From NCBI RefSeq assembly GCF_947489715.1, contig NZ_CANLER010000009.1, forward strand, positions 62,001 to 126,000: a stretch of 64,000 nt of DNA. The letters are read 5' to 3'. How positions within the stretch are numbered: the stretch's first letter is position 1; the number at the start of each line of letters is the position of its first letter. Origin of the DNA: an uncultured Roseovarius sp. (GTDB lineage Bacteria > Pseudomonadota > Alphaproteobacteria > Rhodobacterales > Rhodobacteraceae). The position numbers and the translations under genes were made by a program. The notes beneath the pieces are model-generated. The model saw nothing but the letters and a program-made list of their open reading frames with translations, was not told the DNA's origin and did not search any database. Shown piece after piece: positions 8,253 to 16,976 of the stretch.

Positions 8253-8959
8253 CCTCCACAGCAACCATCCTGGTATGTGACGACGAACGCGACGTGCGCG
8301 AGATGTTACAGGAATACCTGTCAAAACGCGGGTTCGACATTGTCGCGGCTGCCAACAGCGACGAATTGCGCGCGACATTGGATAAATCGGATGTCGACCT
8401 GATCCTGCTGGACATCAACATGCCGGGTGAGGATGGATTGACCACATTGCGCACCCTTCGGACCAGCAATCAGGTGCCGGTGGTCATGCTGACCGCTGCG
8501 GGGGAAGTGATCGACAAGATCGTCGGGCTTGAGATGGGGGCCGATGATTATCTGGCTAAACCCGTCGACCTGCGAGAGCTTGAGGCACGGGTCAAGGCGG
8601 TGCTGCGCCGAAAATCCGAACCTGTCCAGAAACCAGCCACGGGCGAGGCACCAGCCACCGCTCCTTTTGGTGCGTTCACGCTGGATCTGACCGCCGCCCA
8701 GTTGAAAACCGCCAGCGGGGATGAGGTGCCGCTGACGGCGATGGAATTCAACCTGCTCAGCCTTTTTGCCCGCAACCGGGGCCGTGTCCTGAACCGTGAC
8801 CAGATTCTTGAGCAGGCGCATGATCGGTCCTGGGATCCCTTCGATCGCAGTATCGACATCCGCATCTCGCGCCTGCGCCGCAAGATCGAACCGAACCCGC
8901 AGAAGCCCCAAATCATCAAGACGGTCCGCGGGATCGGCTATATCTACGACCCTGATTGA
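8249..8959 (+). CDS. OmpR/PhoB-family response regulator
   Basis: 236 residues. The N-terminal receiver has the acidic pocket near CDDERD, phospho-acceptor D55 in LILLDINMPGEDG and lysine in DDYLAKPVD. A linker leads to a winged-helix trans_reg_C domain (about 140-233) with TAMEFNLL, RDQILEQAH and IDIRISRLRRKIE. It starts inside the stop of the upstream hybrid kinase (ATGA overlap), indicating translational coupling and a cognate pair. It ends two bases before the convergent EamA gene, leaving no room for a separate terminator. Targets are unknown; the adjacent cysteine synthase operon is one candidate. Confidence 0.92.
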   Translation: MTSTATILVCDDERDVREMLQEYLSKRGFDIVAAANSDELRATLDKSDVDLILLDINMPGEDGLTTLRTLRTSNQVPVVMLTAAGEVIDKIVGLEMGADDYLAKPVDLRELEARVKAVLRRKSEPVQKPATGEAPATAPFGAFTLDLTAAQLKTASGDEVPLTAMEFNLLSLFARNRGRVLNRDQILEQAHDRSWDPFDRSIDIRISRLRRKIEPNPQKPQIIKTVRGIGYIYDPD

Positions 8960-8960
8960 C

Positions 8961-10046
8961 TCAGTAGCTGCCGTTATACCCCTTGAACGATCCGCCCGGC
9001 AGGGCCGCGACCGGCACCAACACCTGTGCTATGTCGCTTGTCGTGAAGGTCGGGCGCCTGCGCCAGATTCGGGTCAGCGTGGGCAATGCGGGTGTCTTCA
9101 TCTGACCGATGCAGATCGCCAACAGGATCAGTGCACCGCCCGGCAGTAGTCCGGCGCCGGGGTCCTCGCCCAGCAAAAGCATGGCAAAGATGATCCCCGC
9201 GACCGGTGAGAAGGACGAGGCAAGGGCCATATCGCCGGAGCGCGCGTATTTCAGGGCAAAGAACCATGCCAGTTGGCCAAAGACAAAGACGATGATCGCA
9301 TAGACCCAGACCCATTTCAGCAATACGGGTGACAGGATGTCCTGAAACTCCTGCGGCCCTTTCAGCGCGGCGATCAGCACGAAATAGATCACAGTGCCGA
9401 CCGTCGTGCGGTAGATTGAAAAGATGCCCATCGGAATGGCCCGCAACGCACGCCGCGCCACGATGGCCGACGCGATATAGGATAGTGTGGCTGCCGCTGC
9501 CGCAACCTCACCCACACCAAGCACGCAGAGATTGCCGGTTTCGCGCAGCAAGATCATCAGCAATGCACCAATGAGGGCGACCAGACCGGCGGCCAGGGCG
9601 CGTCTGTCGATGCGCTCTTTCAGCAGAAGGCCTGCGGCGAGGAGGAACAGTGGCGGCTCGATCCGGCTGACCAGCACAACATTTGTCACGCTGGAATGCT
9701 CCAATGCGAAAAAGGACAAGCCCGGCGTCAGCGCGGATGACAGAAAGGCTGAAAGCGTCAGCAATGCCCAATCCTGGCGCGACAGGCGGCGCAGGTTGGT
9801 ACGCGTCCAATCGCTGCGAAACAGCACGACCATCGGCACAAGTGAAATCAGCGAGCCAAGGAAAAGCAGATTGGTAAAGGTGATGGCATTGCGCCCGGCC
9901 GCCACAGGGTTGGCCGCGCCAATATCGACCAGCAGCGTTGCGATGGCACTTGACGATGCGTAGATCAGAACGCCAATCCAGGCAAAGCCCAGGCCGATAC
10001 GGGCCGGGGTGATCTTGCGAATAAGGTTCTGAGAGGGGGTTCGCAT
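8961..10046 (-). CDS. EamA/DMT-superfamily transporter
   Basis: 361 residues with about ten hydrophobic helices in two EamA halves, the layout of drug/metabolite exporters such as RhaT/YdcZ relatives. The first helix is preceded by a basic N-terminus (TPSQNLIRKITPARIG). The C-terminal 40 residues after the last helix are hydrophilic and proline/arginine-containing. GGAG eight bases upstream supports the ATG. It is located in the inner membrane and likely exports an amino acid or small metabolite; specificity cannot be inferred. It stands alone, convergent with the response regulator. Confidence 0.85.
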   Translation of the reverse strand: MRTPSQNLIRKITPARIGLGFAWIGVLIYASSSAIATLLVDIGAANPVAAGRNAITFTNLLFLGSLISLVPMVVLFRSDWTRTNLRRLSRQDWALLTLSAFLSSALTPGLSFFALEHSSVTNVVLVSRIEPPLFLLAAGLLLKERIDRRALAAGLVALIGALLMILLRETGNLCVLGVGEVAAAAATLSYIASAIVARRALRAIPMGIFSIYRTTVGTVIYFVLIAALKGPQEFQDILSPVLLKWVWVYAIIVFVFGQLAWFFALKYARSGDMALASSFSPVAGIIFAMLLLGEDPGAGLLPGGALILLAICIGQMKTPALPTLTRIWRRRPTFTTSDIAQVLVPVAALPGGSFKGYNGSY

Positions 10047-10195
10047 GACGGCGCTCCGGTTTCCTTGATTTCGGAGAACCTAGAGGCCGGGTGTTTCCGG
10101 TGGATGTCGTGCAGTGTTTCTTAGGGTTTCGTTTGTTTCGTCTTTGTATCGGGCGCGTTTTGCCCGGTTTTGTTTTGGTCAAAAAAGGCCGGAAT

Positions 10196-10225
10196 CAAAA
10201 AGGCCGGTCCCTTGGACCGGCCTTT
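10196..10225 (-). terminator. Rho-independent terminator
   Basis: Perfect 12-bp stem AAAGGCCGGTCC/GGACCGGCCTTT with a 3-base loop, followed on the minus strand by TTTTT. It lies 22 bases after the stop codon of the Bax-inhibitor-1 family gene. Confidence 0.9.
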
Positions 10226-10247
10226 ACGTTTACAGATGTTCCAGCGA

Positions 10248-10967
10248 TTATTCGCGGTTTCCAAGAAGTTGCAGCAGGAACATGAACATGTTGATGAAGT
10301 CCAGATACAGGTTCAACGCGCCCATGATCGCGGCCTTGCCCAGCCACTCGGAATCGCCGTTGTGGGCGTGGGCCAAGTAGGTGTTCTTGATGTTCTGCGT
10401 GTCATATGCCGTCAGACCGGCAAAGATCAGCACACCCAGGATCGAGATTGCGAACATGATCGCGGGCGAGCCCAAGAAGATGTTGATGATCGACGCAACG
10501 ATCAGACCAATCACACCCATGATAAGGAAGCTACCCCAGCCGGAAATGTCCTTCTTGGTGGTGTACCCCCAAAGCGACAGGCCGGCGAAAGCGATTGCCG
10601 TTGTCAGGAAAACCTGCGCAATCGAGAAGTCGGTGAAGACCACGAAGATGTAGCTGATCGAAACGCCCATCACCGCAGCGAAAGCGTAGAAGAACAGCTG
10701 CGCCGCAGCGGCTGACAGCTTGTTGATCATGGCGCCAAAGGCGAAAACCATGATCAGCGGGGCGAACATCACCACCCAGCGGGTCATGCCGGTGAAGAGT
10801 GTTTCCATCATCGCGGCGTTATTGCCAATGGCCCAAGCAGCCGCGAATGTGATCAACATGCCCACGGACATCGTTCCGTAGACCTTGTTCATATGGGCGC
10901 GCAGGCCCTGATCAATCTCGGCGGTACGCGTGCCTGCGACGCCCCGGATTGTGTCAAATTCAGCCAT
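10248..10967 (-). CDS. Bax inhibitor-1/YccA family membrane protein
   Basis: 239 residues with seven hydrophobic helices separated by short loops, the BI-1 (LFG/TMBIM) topology. The soluble N-terminus (about 30 residues) is followed by NKVYGTMSVGMLITFAAAW, and the last helix holds the family pattern YLDFINMFMFLLQLLG. Bacterial members are proposed pH-sensitive calcium leak channels or regulators of the FtsH protease. The ribosome binding site GGAGG lies six bases before ATG and a strong terminator follows. Monocistronic, as is usual in Rhodobacterales. Confidence 0.9.
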   Translation of the reverse strand: MAEFDTIRGVAGTRTAEIDQGLRAHMNKVYGTMSVGMLITFAAAWAIGNNAAMMETLFTGMTRWVVMFAPLIMVFAFGAMINKLSAAAAQLFFYAFAAVMGVSISYIFVVFTDFSIAQVFLTTAIAFAGLSLWGYTTKKDISGWGSFLIMGVIGLIVASIINIFLGSPAIMFAISILGVLIFAGLTAYDTQNIKNTYLAHAHNGDSEWLGKAAIMGALNLYLDFINMFMFLLQLLGNRE

Positions 10968-11092
10968 CTAAACCTCCGATAAGTGAACTGTCAGGCCCCT
11001 CAAAGGAGCCGTTGCGCTTAATATCGGTTAGTTGGTCCATGTTTTCAAGGTTTTCCGGTGAAGGAAACAGAGTATTTCGCCCGCCAATCAGC

Positions 11093-11293
11093 TTAATTTT
11101 CGGGCATGTCCCAGAAGTGCCGCCGGGATTCCGTCTCGGCTTCTTCGCGGGTGATCCCAAGATCAAGCAAAGCAGCGTCGTCCAGCTGTGCCAATGCGCG
11201 GCGTTGACGGTAGACCGACAATACATCCCTAAGCGACGTACCCAGGGTGGGTGCAGGGCGACGGATGGGGCTGGAATGGGACAGGAATGTCAT
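11093..11293 (-). CDS. DUF1127 (YjiS-like) small protein
   Basis: 66 residues from ATG 11293, preceded by AAGGAAA. A longer in-frame start at 11404 would add 37 residues that look non-coding. The C-terminal half carries the DUF1127 signature, arginine-rich with the pattern LAQLDDAALLDLGITREEA. Proteins of this family are short and basic and have been linked to RNA binding and phosphate or carbon responses in alphaproteobacteria. It stands alone, divergent from the LysR gene at 11417. Confidence 0.75.
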   Translation of the reverse strand: MTFLSHSSPIRRPAPTLGTSLRDVLSVYRQRRALAQLDDAALLDLGITREEAETESRRHFWDMPEN

Positions 11294-11416
11294 GGTGTTT
11301 CCTTTCGATTCTCTGATGGTTCGTTCGTCTTTCATTTCATATGTTGATCTTTTCTCAGAATTCATGCCATATTGAAAACGAATGTTTGTGAGGGATATCA
11401 TCAAGGAGTGTGATGA

Positions 11417-12292
11417 ATGAGAAATCTGGACATCACGACACTGCGGTCATTCGTTGCGGTCTCCGACTATGGCGGTGTCACCCGTGCCGCGTCGGCGCTG
11501 AACCTGACGCAATCGGCCGTGTCGATGCAGCTCAAGCGGCTCGAAGAACTTCTGGGCATAGATTTGCTGGATCGCAGCAACCGCAAGATTGCCCTGACAC
11601 CCTCGGGTGAGCAGCTTCTTAGCTATGCGCGCCGTCTGGTTGATCTGAATGACGAAGTGGTTGGACGTCTGACCGATCAGGTCTGGGAGGGTGAGATCAC
11701 CTTTGGCGTGCCGCATGACATCATCTACCCGGTGATCCCGCGGGTTCTGAAACAGTTCAATGCCGCCTTTCCCAGGGTCAAGGTATTGTTGAACTCGTCC
11801 TATTCGACCGCCTTGATCGAATCCTATGGGCAGGGTGAGATGGATCTGATCCTGACCACCGAAACCATCGTCGGCCCCGGTGGGGAGGTCATGACCGAAG
11901 TACCTCTTCGCTGGTATGGCGCACAAAATGGCGTGGTGTGGAAGAAACGGCCTTTGCAACTGGCCAATTGCCGCAATTGCCTGTTTCGCGCCGGAGCCAT
12001 CGAAAAGCTTGAGCGGGCGGAAATCGATTGGGAAAATGCGATTGATTCAAACTCTGACGGCGCGATCGAGGCGACGGTAAGTGCCGATTTGGCCGTCACA
12101 ACCATATTGGAAGGCAGCGCGCCTCGACATCTTGAGATGGTGCCTGCGGCCGCTAACCTGCCCGACCTGGGCGTTCAGAAAATAAACATGTACGGCGGGC
12201 GCATGCCGCGGAATGAGTTGGTCGAGCAGCTGGCGGTGATGGTCAGAAATGCGTTTTGTACCAGTGAATCCGCCGTCGTCAATCAATCGTAA
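11417..12292 (+). CDS. LysR-family transcriptional regulator
   Basis: 291 residues. The N-terminal winged helix-turn-helix (about 5-63) includes GGVTRAASALNLTQSAVSMQ, then LDRSNRKIALTPSGEQLL, the usual LysR wing. The C-terminal effector-binding domain starts near 90. AAGGAG eight bases upstream chooses ATG 11417 over the out-of-frame ATG at 11413. Its last 14 bases overlap the convergent quinone oxidoreductase gene. The divergent DUF1127 gene is a candidate target. The effector is unknown. Confidence 0.88.
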   Translation: MRNLDITTLRSFVAVSDYGGVTRAASALNLTQSAVSMQLKRLEELLGIDLLDRSNRKIALTPSGEQLLSYARRLVDLNDEVVGRLTDQVWEGEITFGVPHDIIYPVIPRVLKQFNAAFPRVKVLLNSSYSTALIESYGQGEMDLILTTETIVGPGGEVMTEVPLRWYGAQNGVVWKKRPLQLANCRNCLFRAGAIEKLERAEIDWENAIDSNSDGAIEATVSADLAVTTILEGSAPRHLEMVPAAANLPDLGVQKINMYGGRMPRNELVEQLAVMVRNAFCTSESAVVNQS

Positions 12293-13241
12293 CGACAACC
12301 TTGCCGGTTGATTTGCGGCTGCGCAGCAATTCCAGCGCATCCGCAGCCTTTTCCAGCGGCAGGGCATGGCTGACATGGGGTTTGAGGCGTCCGGCCTCGT
12401 ACCATTCAAGCAGGGTTTTGAGGCTTTCGGTGACCACTTGGGGACGGAATTTCAGATATGCTCCCCAGTAAAGGCCCATGACGCTGATGTTTTTGACCAG
12501 CAGGTGATTGGCCGGGATTTGCGGCACGTCACCACTGGCAAAACCGATCGGCAGAATGCGCGCCTCGGGGTTACAGGCGCGGAAGGCTGCCTTGAATTGA
12601 TCACCGCCGACCGGATCATAGACTACATCCAGCCCGCCCAGCGATTTGCAGACCGCGCGTATGTCTTCGGTCTTGGCGTCGATCAGGTGATCCGCCCCGG
12701 CAGCGCGAGCGACCTCCAGCTTGTCCGCGCCGCGCGCGCAGGCAATCACCCGCGCGCCCATCAGCTTGCCGATTTCGATGGCCGTCAGGCCGACGCCGCC
12801 AGCGGCCCCCAGCACCAGCAGGGTTTCCCCGGGTTGCAGCCGCGCCTTATAGTCCAGCGCCACATGGCTGGTACCATAGGCGATCTGAAAAGCGGCGGCG
12901 TCTGCGAAATTCAATGTTTCCGGCAAGGCAACAGCCCGGTCTGCCGGAAAGCACCCATAATCGGCCAGACCGCCCTGGCCACCGAAAACGGCGACCCTCG
13001 TGCCGACCGGTGGCGCCGACGTCTCGGGGCCGATTGCGTCAATGACGCCGGCAACTTCCAATCCCAGGGTGAAAGGCGGCTCGGGCGTTTCCTGATAGGT
13101 GCCTTTCGCCATCAACAGATCGGCAAAGTTAAGCCCGCAAGCGCTTATTTTTAATCGAATTTCACCCGTTTTTGGCTCGGCCATCGGTATCTCGGACAAG
13201 CGTGGCGGATGGTCGAAAGATTGAATCTGAAAGGCGCGCAT
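12279..13241 (-). CDS. Quinone oxidoreductase / zinc-less MDR-family reductase
   Basis: About 320 residues of the medium-chain dehydrogenase/reductase superfamily, NADPH:quinone oxidoreductase group. The N-terminal GroES-like part contains SACGLNFADLLMAKGTYQ. The Rossmann part contains LVLGAAGGVGLTAIEIGK, the NADP-binding signature. The catalytic-zinc cysteines of alcohol dehydrogenases are absent, which fits the quinone reductase branch. I prefer ATG 13241 (GAAGAG upstream) to ATG 13256. Stand-alone gene, probably involved in detoxifying quinones or enones. Confidence 0.85.
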   Translation of the reverse strand: MRAFQIQSFDHPPRLSEIPMAEPKTGEIRLKISACGLNFADLLMAKGTYQETPEPPFTLGLEVAGVIDAIGPETSAPPVGTRVAVFGGQGGLADYGCFPADRAVALPETLNFADAAAFQIAYGTSHVALDYKARLQPGETLLVLGAAGGVGLTAIEIGKLMGARVIACARGADKLEVARAAGADHLIDAKTEDIRAVCKSLGGLDVVYDPVGGDQFKAAFRACNPEARILPIGFASGDVPQIPANHLLVKNISVMGLYWGAYLKFRPQVVTESLKTLLEWYEAGRLKPHVSHALPLEKAADALELLRSRKSTGKVVVTID

Positions 13242-13552
13242 TGTGGGGCTCTTCACATTTTGTGGCTATGTTTACGTGCTCTTTGCGGGCGTAAACGAAG
13301 CGGAGCGGCCTTGTCAAACGGCCATAGCCAATTGCAAGCCCCCTAACCTTAAGGATAGGTGCAAGTCTAGATTGTTTCTCATTTGGATAGGTCACTTTAT
13401 CGTATAGTAAAATTTCTTGTATTTTAACCGCATAATGTTACCTTTGCGGCGCGCTGCAGGGATGCGCGGCGTGATGAACGGTAAATATTACCCCCACCGC
13501 ACTCGATGCTTCAGGCTTCGATTGCTTGGGGCAGTTAAAGGAAGGAATAACC

Positions 13553-13924
13553 ATGCCGCACCCCGTCGACGTACACGTCGGTAAACGTATTCGCCATCGC
13601 CGCTGGCTTGTCGGAATGACACAGCAGCAACTGGCCGAAAGTGTTGGAATCAAATTCCAGCAGATCCAGAAATATGAAACCGGGGCCAATCGCGTCAGCG
13701 CTTCCCGGCTCTGGGATATTGCCGACGCTCTTGACGTCGAAGTCAGCTTTTTCTTTGAAGGGCTGGATAGCGAAAGCACAGAACGTGAGGATGGCAGTTC
13801 GGTGCCTTCCGACCTTTTGGGGGATAAGGAAGCGCTTGATCTGGTGCGGTCATATTACGCGATCCCGGAAAACCAACGCCGCCGCCTGTTCGATCTGGCG
13901 CGGGTTCTAAGCGACGTCGCTTGA
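13553..13924 (+). CDS. XRE-family regulator (SinR-like)
   Basis: 123 residues from ATG 13553, preceded by AAGGAATAACC. The HTH_3 domain spans about 10-65: RIRHRRWLVGMTQQQLAES, then the recognition helix around GIKFQQIQKYETGANRVSAS. The C-terminus ends with DLARVLSDVA, a short helix common in this alphaproteobacterial family of small DNA-binding proteins. It is followed closely by hisN, but no functional link is apparent. Confidence 0.88.
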   Translation: MPHPVDVHVGKRIRHRRWLVGMTQQQLAESVGIKFQQIQKYETGANRVSASRLWDIADALDVEVSFFFEGLDSESTEREDGSSVPSDLLGDKEALDLVRSYYAIPENQRRRLFDLARVLSDVA

Positions 13925-13981
13925 GACTGGTCTGAATTCTGTCTACTCATGCTGCAAAACGCAGCATGGGAACAGAGCCTT

Positions 13982-14770
13982 ATGGACAATGAAAACATTA
14001 TTGCCACCGCTCATGCGGTGGCAGATGCTGCGCGGGCAGCAGTTTTACCTTATTTCCGATCAGAGGGCCTGACGGCTGACAACAAGGCCGGGCAGGGGTT
14101 TGACCCCGTGACCGAAGGCGACCGTGCGACCGAACGGGCGATGCGCGATGTGCTGGCACAAATGCGCCCGCAAGACGGTATTCTAGGCGAAGAATACGGC
14201 ACCCAACCCGGTGAAAGCGGGCTGACCTGGGTGCTGGACCCGATTGATGGCACGCGCGGTTTCATGTCCGGCACACCGACCTGGGGGGTGTTGATCGCGC
14301 TTTCGGATGACAACGGCCCGATCTACGGCGTGGTTGATCAACCCTATATCGGTGAACGGTTCGAAGGCGGGTTGGGACAGGCCCGTGTCATCGGCCCACT
14401 GGGAGAGCGTCAGCTCCGGGTACGCGGTGACAGCCCGCTTGGTGACGCCGTGCTCTATACCACCTTCCCCGAGGTCGGCACACCAGAGGAAGGCGCGGCG
14501 TTCAAAGAGGTGGCCAGCAAGGTCAAACTCACCCGTTATGGCATGGATTGCTATGCCTATGCGCTTTTGGCGGCGGGTCAGATTGACCTGGTGATCGAAT
14601 CCGGTTTGCAGATCTATGACATTCAGGCGCCATTGGCCGTGATCGAAGCGGCGGGTGGCATCGTCACCAATTGGCAGGGTGGCCCGGCGCATCAAGGGGG
14701 CCGGATATTGGCGGCTGCCGGTCGCCAGCAACATGACGCTGCCTTGGAAATTCTCTCGCGCGTGGCTTGA
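13982..14770 (+). CDS. hisN: Histidinol-phosphatase, inositol monophosphatase family
   Basis: 262 residues from ATG 13982. Inositol-monophosphatase-fold motifs are DPVTEGDRATERAMRD, GEEYG, the metal-binding WVLDPIDGTRGF, and the C-terminal YDIQAPLAVIEAAGG, which replaces the usual W-D-x-A-A. This subfamily in alphaproteobacteria supplies the HisN histidinol-phosphatase of histidine biosynthesis. Other members act on inositol phosphates or 3'-phosphoadenosine-5'-phosphate, so the substrate is assigned by family only. No other his gene is nearby. Confidence 0.75.
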   Translation: MDNENIIATAHAVADAARAAVLPYFRSEGLTADNKAGQGFDPVTEGDRATERAMRDVLAQMRPQDGILGEEYGTQPGESGLTWVLDPIDGTRGFMSGTPTWGVLIALSDDNGPIYGVVDQPYIGERFEGGLGQARVIGPLGERQLRVRGDSPLGDAVLYTTFPEVGTPEEGAAFKEVASKVKLTRYGMDCYAYALLAAGQIDLVIESGLQIYDIQAPLAVIEAAGGIVTNWQGGPAHQGGRILAAAGRQQHDAALEILSRVA

Positions 14771-14884
14771 TTAGCCGCGCCGCCCGGCGCTACCATTCCC
14801 GAACAGAGCGGTTCTTTGCCCCTTTCCGCCGCTCTTGCTCAGATGTGTCCGAGGGGGTCGGCACAGTTGAAAAGGGCAATTCCG

Positions 14885-16222
14885 ATGGTGGAAATTCTGA
14901 TCCGGGATGCAGACCACATCCTGACAATGGACGACGCGCGACAAGAGCTGCAACATGCCGATATCCTGATCCGGGATGGTGTTATTGCTGAAATCGGGCA
15001 GGGGTTGCAGACCAATGGTGAGGTTATTCTGGCGCGGGGTCGTCTGGTGACACCGGGTCTGGTGAACACCCATCACCATCTCTATCAGTCGCTGACCCGT
15101 GCCGTGCCGGGGGGGCAGGATGCGCTGCTCTTTGGCTGGTTGCAAACGCTCTACCCGATCTGGGCGCGCTTCGGCCCTGAGGAAATGCGTGTTTCGGCGC
15201 TGATCGGTCTGGCCGAACTGGCGCTTTCAGGCTGTACGCTCAGCTCCGATCACCTCTATCTGTTTCCCAATGGCGCCCGTCTGGAAGACACCATTGAGGC
15301 CGCGCAGGAAATCGGCTTGCGTTTTCATCCAACACGCGGCGCGATGAGCATCGGCGAAAGCGCCGGTGGCCTGCCGCCCGACACGCTGGTCGAGGGTGAG
15401 GCGGCGATCCTTGAAGACAGCATTCGCGTGATCGACACCTTCCATGACCCGCGCGAAGGTTCGATGTGTCGGGTTGGCGTGGCACCCTGTTCACCCTTTT
15501 CCGTCAGCCGTGAGTTGATGCGCGACGCTGCCCTTCTGGCCCGCGACAAGGGCGTCCGGATGCACACTCACCTGGCAGAAAATGACGAGGATATCGCGTA
15601 TTCACAGGCGCAGTTCGGGTGTCGTCCGGGCCAGTATGCCGAGGATCTGGGCTGGACCGGGGAGGACGTCTGGCACGCCCATTGCGTAAAATTGGATGGA
15701 AAAGAGATCGAACTTTTTGCCCGGACAAAGACTGGTGTGGCCCATTGCCCGTGTTCGAATTGCCGCTTGGGATCGGGGATCGCCCCGGTGCGCGCCATGC
15801 GCGATGCGGGCGTGCCCGTGGGGCTGGGCGTAGACGGTTCCGCCAGCAACGATACGGGCAACCTGGCACAGGAAGCACGCCAGGCAATGTTGTTGCAGAG
15901 GGTGGCAAATGGTGCCGACGCCATGAGTGCACGTGAGGCGCTGGAAATCGCAACCCGTGGCGGCGCCCAGGTTCTGGGCCGGGACGATTGCGGTCAGGTA
16001 AGCATCGGAAAACGCGCGGATATTGCGATCTGGGATGTCACCGGCATTGAGGCCGCCGGAAGCTGGGATCCGGCCGCGCTATTGCTGGCAGGGACCACAA
16101 AGGTGCACGATCTTCTGATCGAGGGCAGGCAGGTCGTACGCGACGGCAGCCTGTGCACGATTGATCTGGCGCGCACAATTGAGCATCAGAACCGATTGGC
16201 GCGTAAATTGGCGGTCGGATAG
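14885..16222 (+). CDS. 8-oxoguanine deaminase (amidohydrolase superfamily)
   Basis: About 445 residues from ATG 14885. Amidohydrolase TIM-barrel features are the metal ligands in NTHHHLYQSLTR, HTHLAEN and HAHCVKLD, and the catalytic aspartate region GLGVDGSASNDTGN. The sequence belongs to the group that includes 8-oxoguanine deaminase and AtzB-like hydroxyatrazine hydrolases; CPCSNCRLGSGIAP is typical of it. The reaction would convert 8-oxoguanine to urate and ammonia, feeding the urate oxidase encoded at 54.9 kb. It lies 114 bp after hisN on the same strand. Confidence 0.75.
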   Translation: MVEILIRDADHILTMDDARQELQHADILIRDGVIAEIGQGLQTNGEVILARGRLVTPGLVNTHHHLYQSLTRAVPGGQDALLFGWLQTLYPIWARFGPEEMRVSALIGLAELALSGCTLSSDHLYLFPNGARLEDTIEAAQEIGLRFHPTRGAMSIGESAGGLPPDTLVEGEAAILEDSIRVIDTFHDPREGSMCRVGVAPCSPFSVSRELMRDAALLARDKGVRMHTHLAENDEDIAYSQAQFGCRPGQYAEDLGWTGEDVWHAHCVKLDGKEIELFARTKTGVAHCPCSNCRLGSGIAPVRAMRDAGVPVGLGVDGSASNDTGNLAQEARQAMLLQRVANGADAMSAREALEIATRGGAQVLGRDDCGQVSIGKRADIAIWDVTGIEAAGSWDPAALLLAGTTKVHDLLIEGRQVVRDGSLCTIDLARTIEHQNRLARKLAVG

Positions 16223-16379
16223 AGAGTGATACAACCCCTGTTATTTATGACGATCGACACGCAGCGGAGGGCTTTTTTGCCTGTGCGATGACCGTCCTGA
16301 ACTAATGCAGACAATTGAAACTGTTGGGCGCTTGTTAACCCCGCAATGTCATCTTGCACCAAGGAAAATGGAGCGGGAA

Positions 16380-16976
16380 ATGCACGGGTTAATTAACAGG
16401 TCGATAGAAAGATTTGTGCGCGACACTTATGGTCGTGATGTGTGGATTGGCCTCACACAAAAACTGGATTTAGGGTTCACCGAATTCGAATCCATGCTGA
16501 CCTATGACGACGAACTGACGGCACGTCTTCTGGACGAATTGTCCAGCAGCCTGGATAAACCCACGGCAGACGTGCTGGAAGATATCGGCACCTATCTGGT
16601 GTCGCATCCAAGTTGTGAGGCGTTGCGCCGGTTGCTGCGGTTCAGCGGTGTCAATTTTGTTGATTTTCTGCATTCACTTGATGACCTTCCGGCACGCACA
16701 CAACTCGCCGTTTCAGATCTGGATCTACCCGGTCTGGAACTGCGTGAATTTGCGACCGATTTCTTTTGCCTGACCGTACATTCCGATCAGGTGCGCATGC
16801 CGGGGTTCGGACATGTCGTCACCGGTCTGCTCAGGGCAATGGCCGACGATTACGGCGCGTTGGTCTTTTTGGAACACAAGGGCGGGCGCGACGGGCGCGA
16901 AATCATTGATGTGCGATTGCTGGAAACCGCCTTTGCCTCGGGCCGCGATTTCGAACTGGGGGTACGAGCAGGATGA
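16380..16976 (+). CDS. H-NOX-like protein lacking the heme ligand
   Basis: 198 residues from ATG 16380 (GGAG upstream). It starts MHGLINRSIERFVRDTYG, the hallmark N-terminus of heme-NO/oxygen-binding (H-NOX) domains, and has the family length. In functional H-NOX the proximal heme histidine sits in L-D-x-L-H-x-R; here the same place reads SLDDLPARTQ, so the ligand is proline (P104). The heme-propionate motif Y-x-S-x-R is also not recognisable: the aligned segment reads VHSDQVRMPGF. H98, six residues earlier, could be an alternative ligand, but this is untested. It overlaps the HNOBA-GGDEF gene by four bases, the usual H-NOX/cyclic-di-GMP pairing. Confidence 0.8.
   Translation: MHGLINRSIERFVRDTYGRDVWIGLTQKLDLGFTEFESMLTYDDELTARLLDELSSSLDKPTADVLEDIGTYLVSHPSCEALRRLLRFSGVNFVDFLHSLDDLPARTQLAVSDLDLPGLELREFATDFFCLTVHSDQVRMPGFGHVVTGLLRAMADDYGALVFLEHKGGRDGREIIDVRLLETAFASGRDFELGVRAG

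Noticed and set aside
16380-16976. H-NOX-like gene considered a pseudogene
   Set aside because: No frameshift or internal stop, good ribosome binding site, and four-base coupling to an intact diguanylate cyclase gene.
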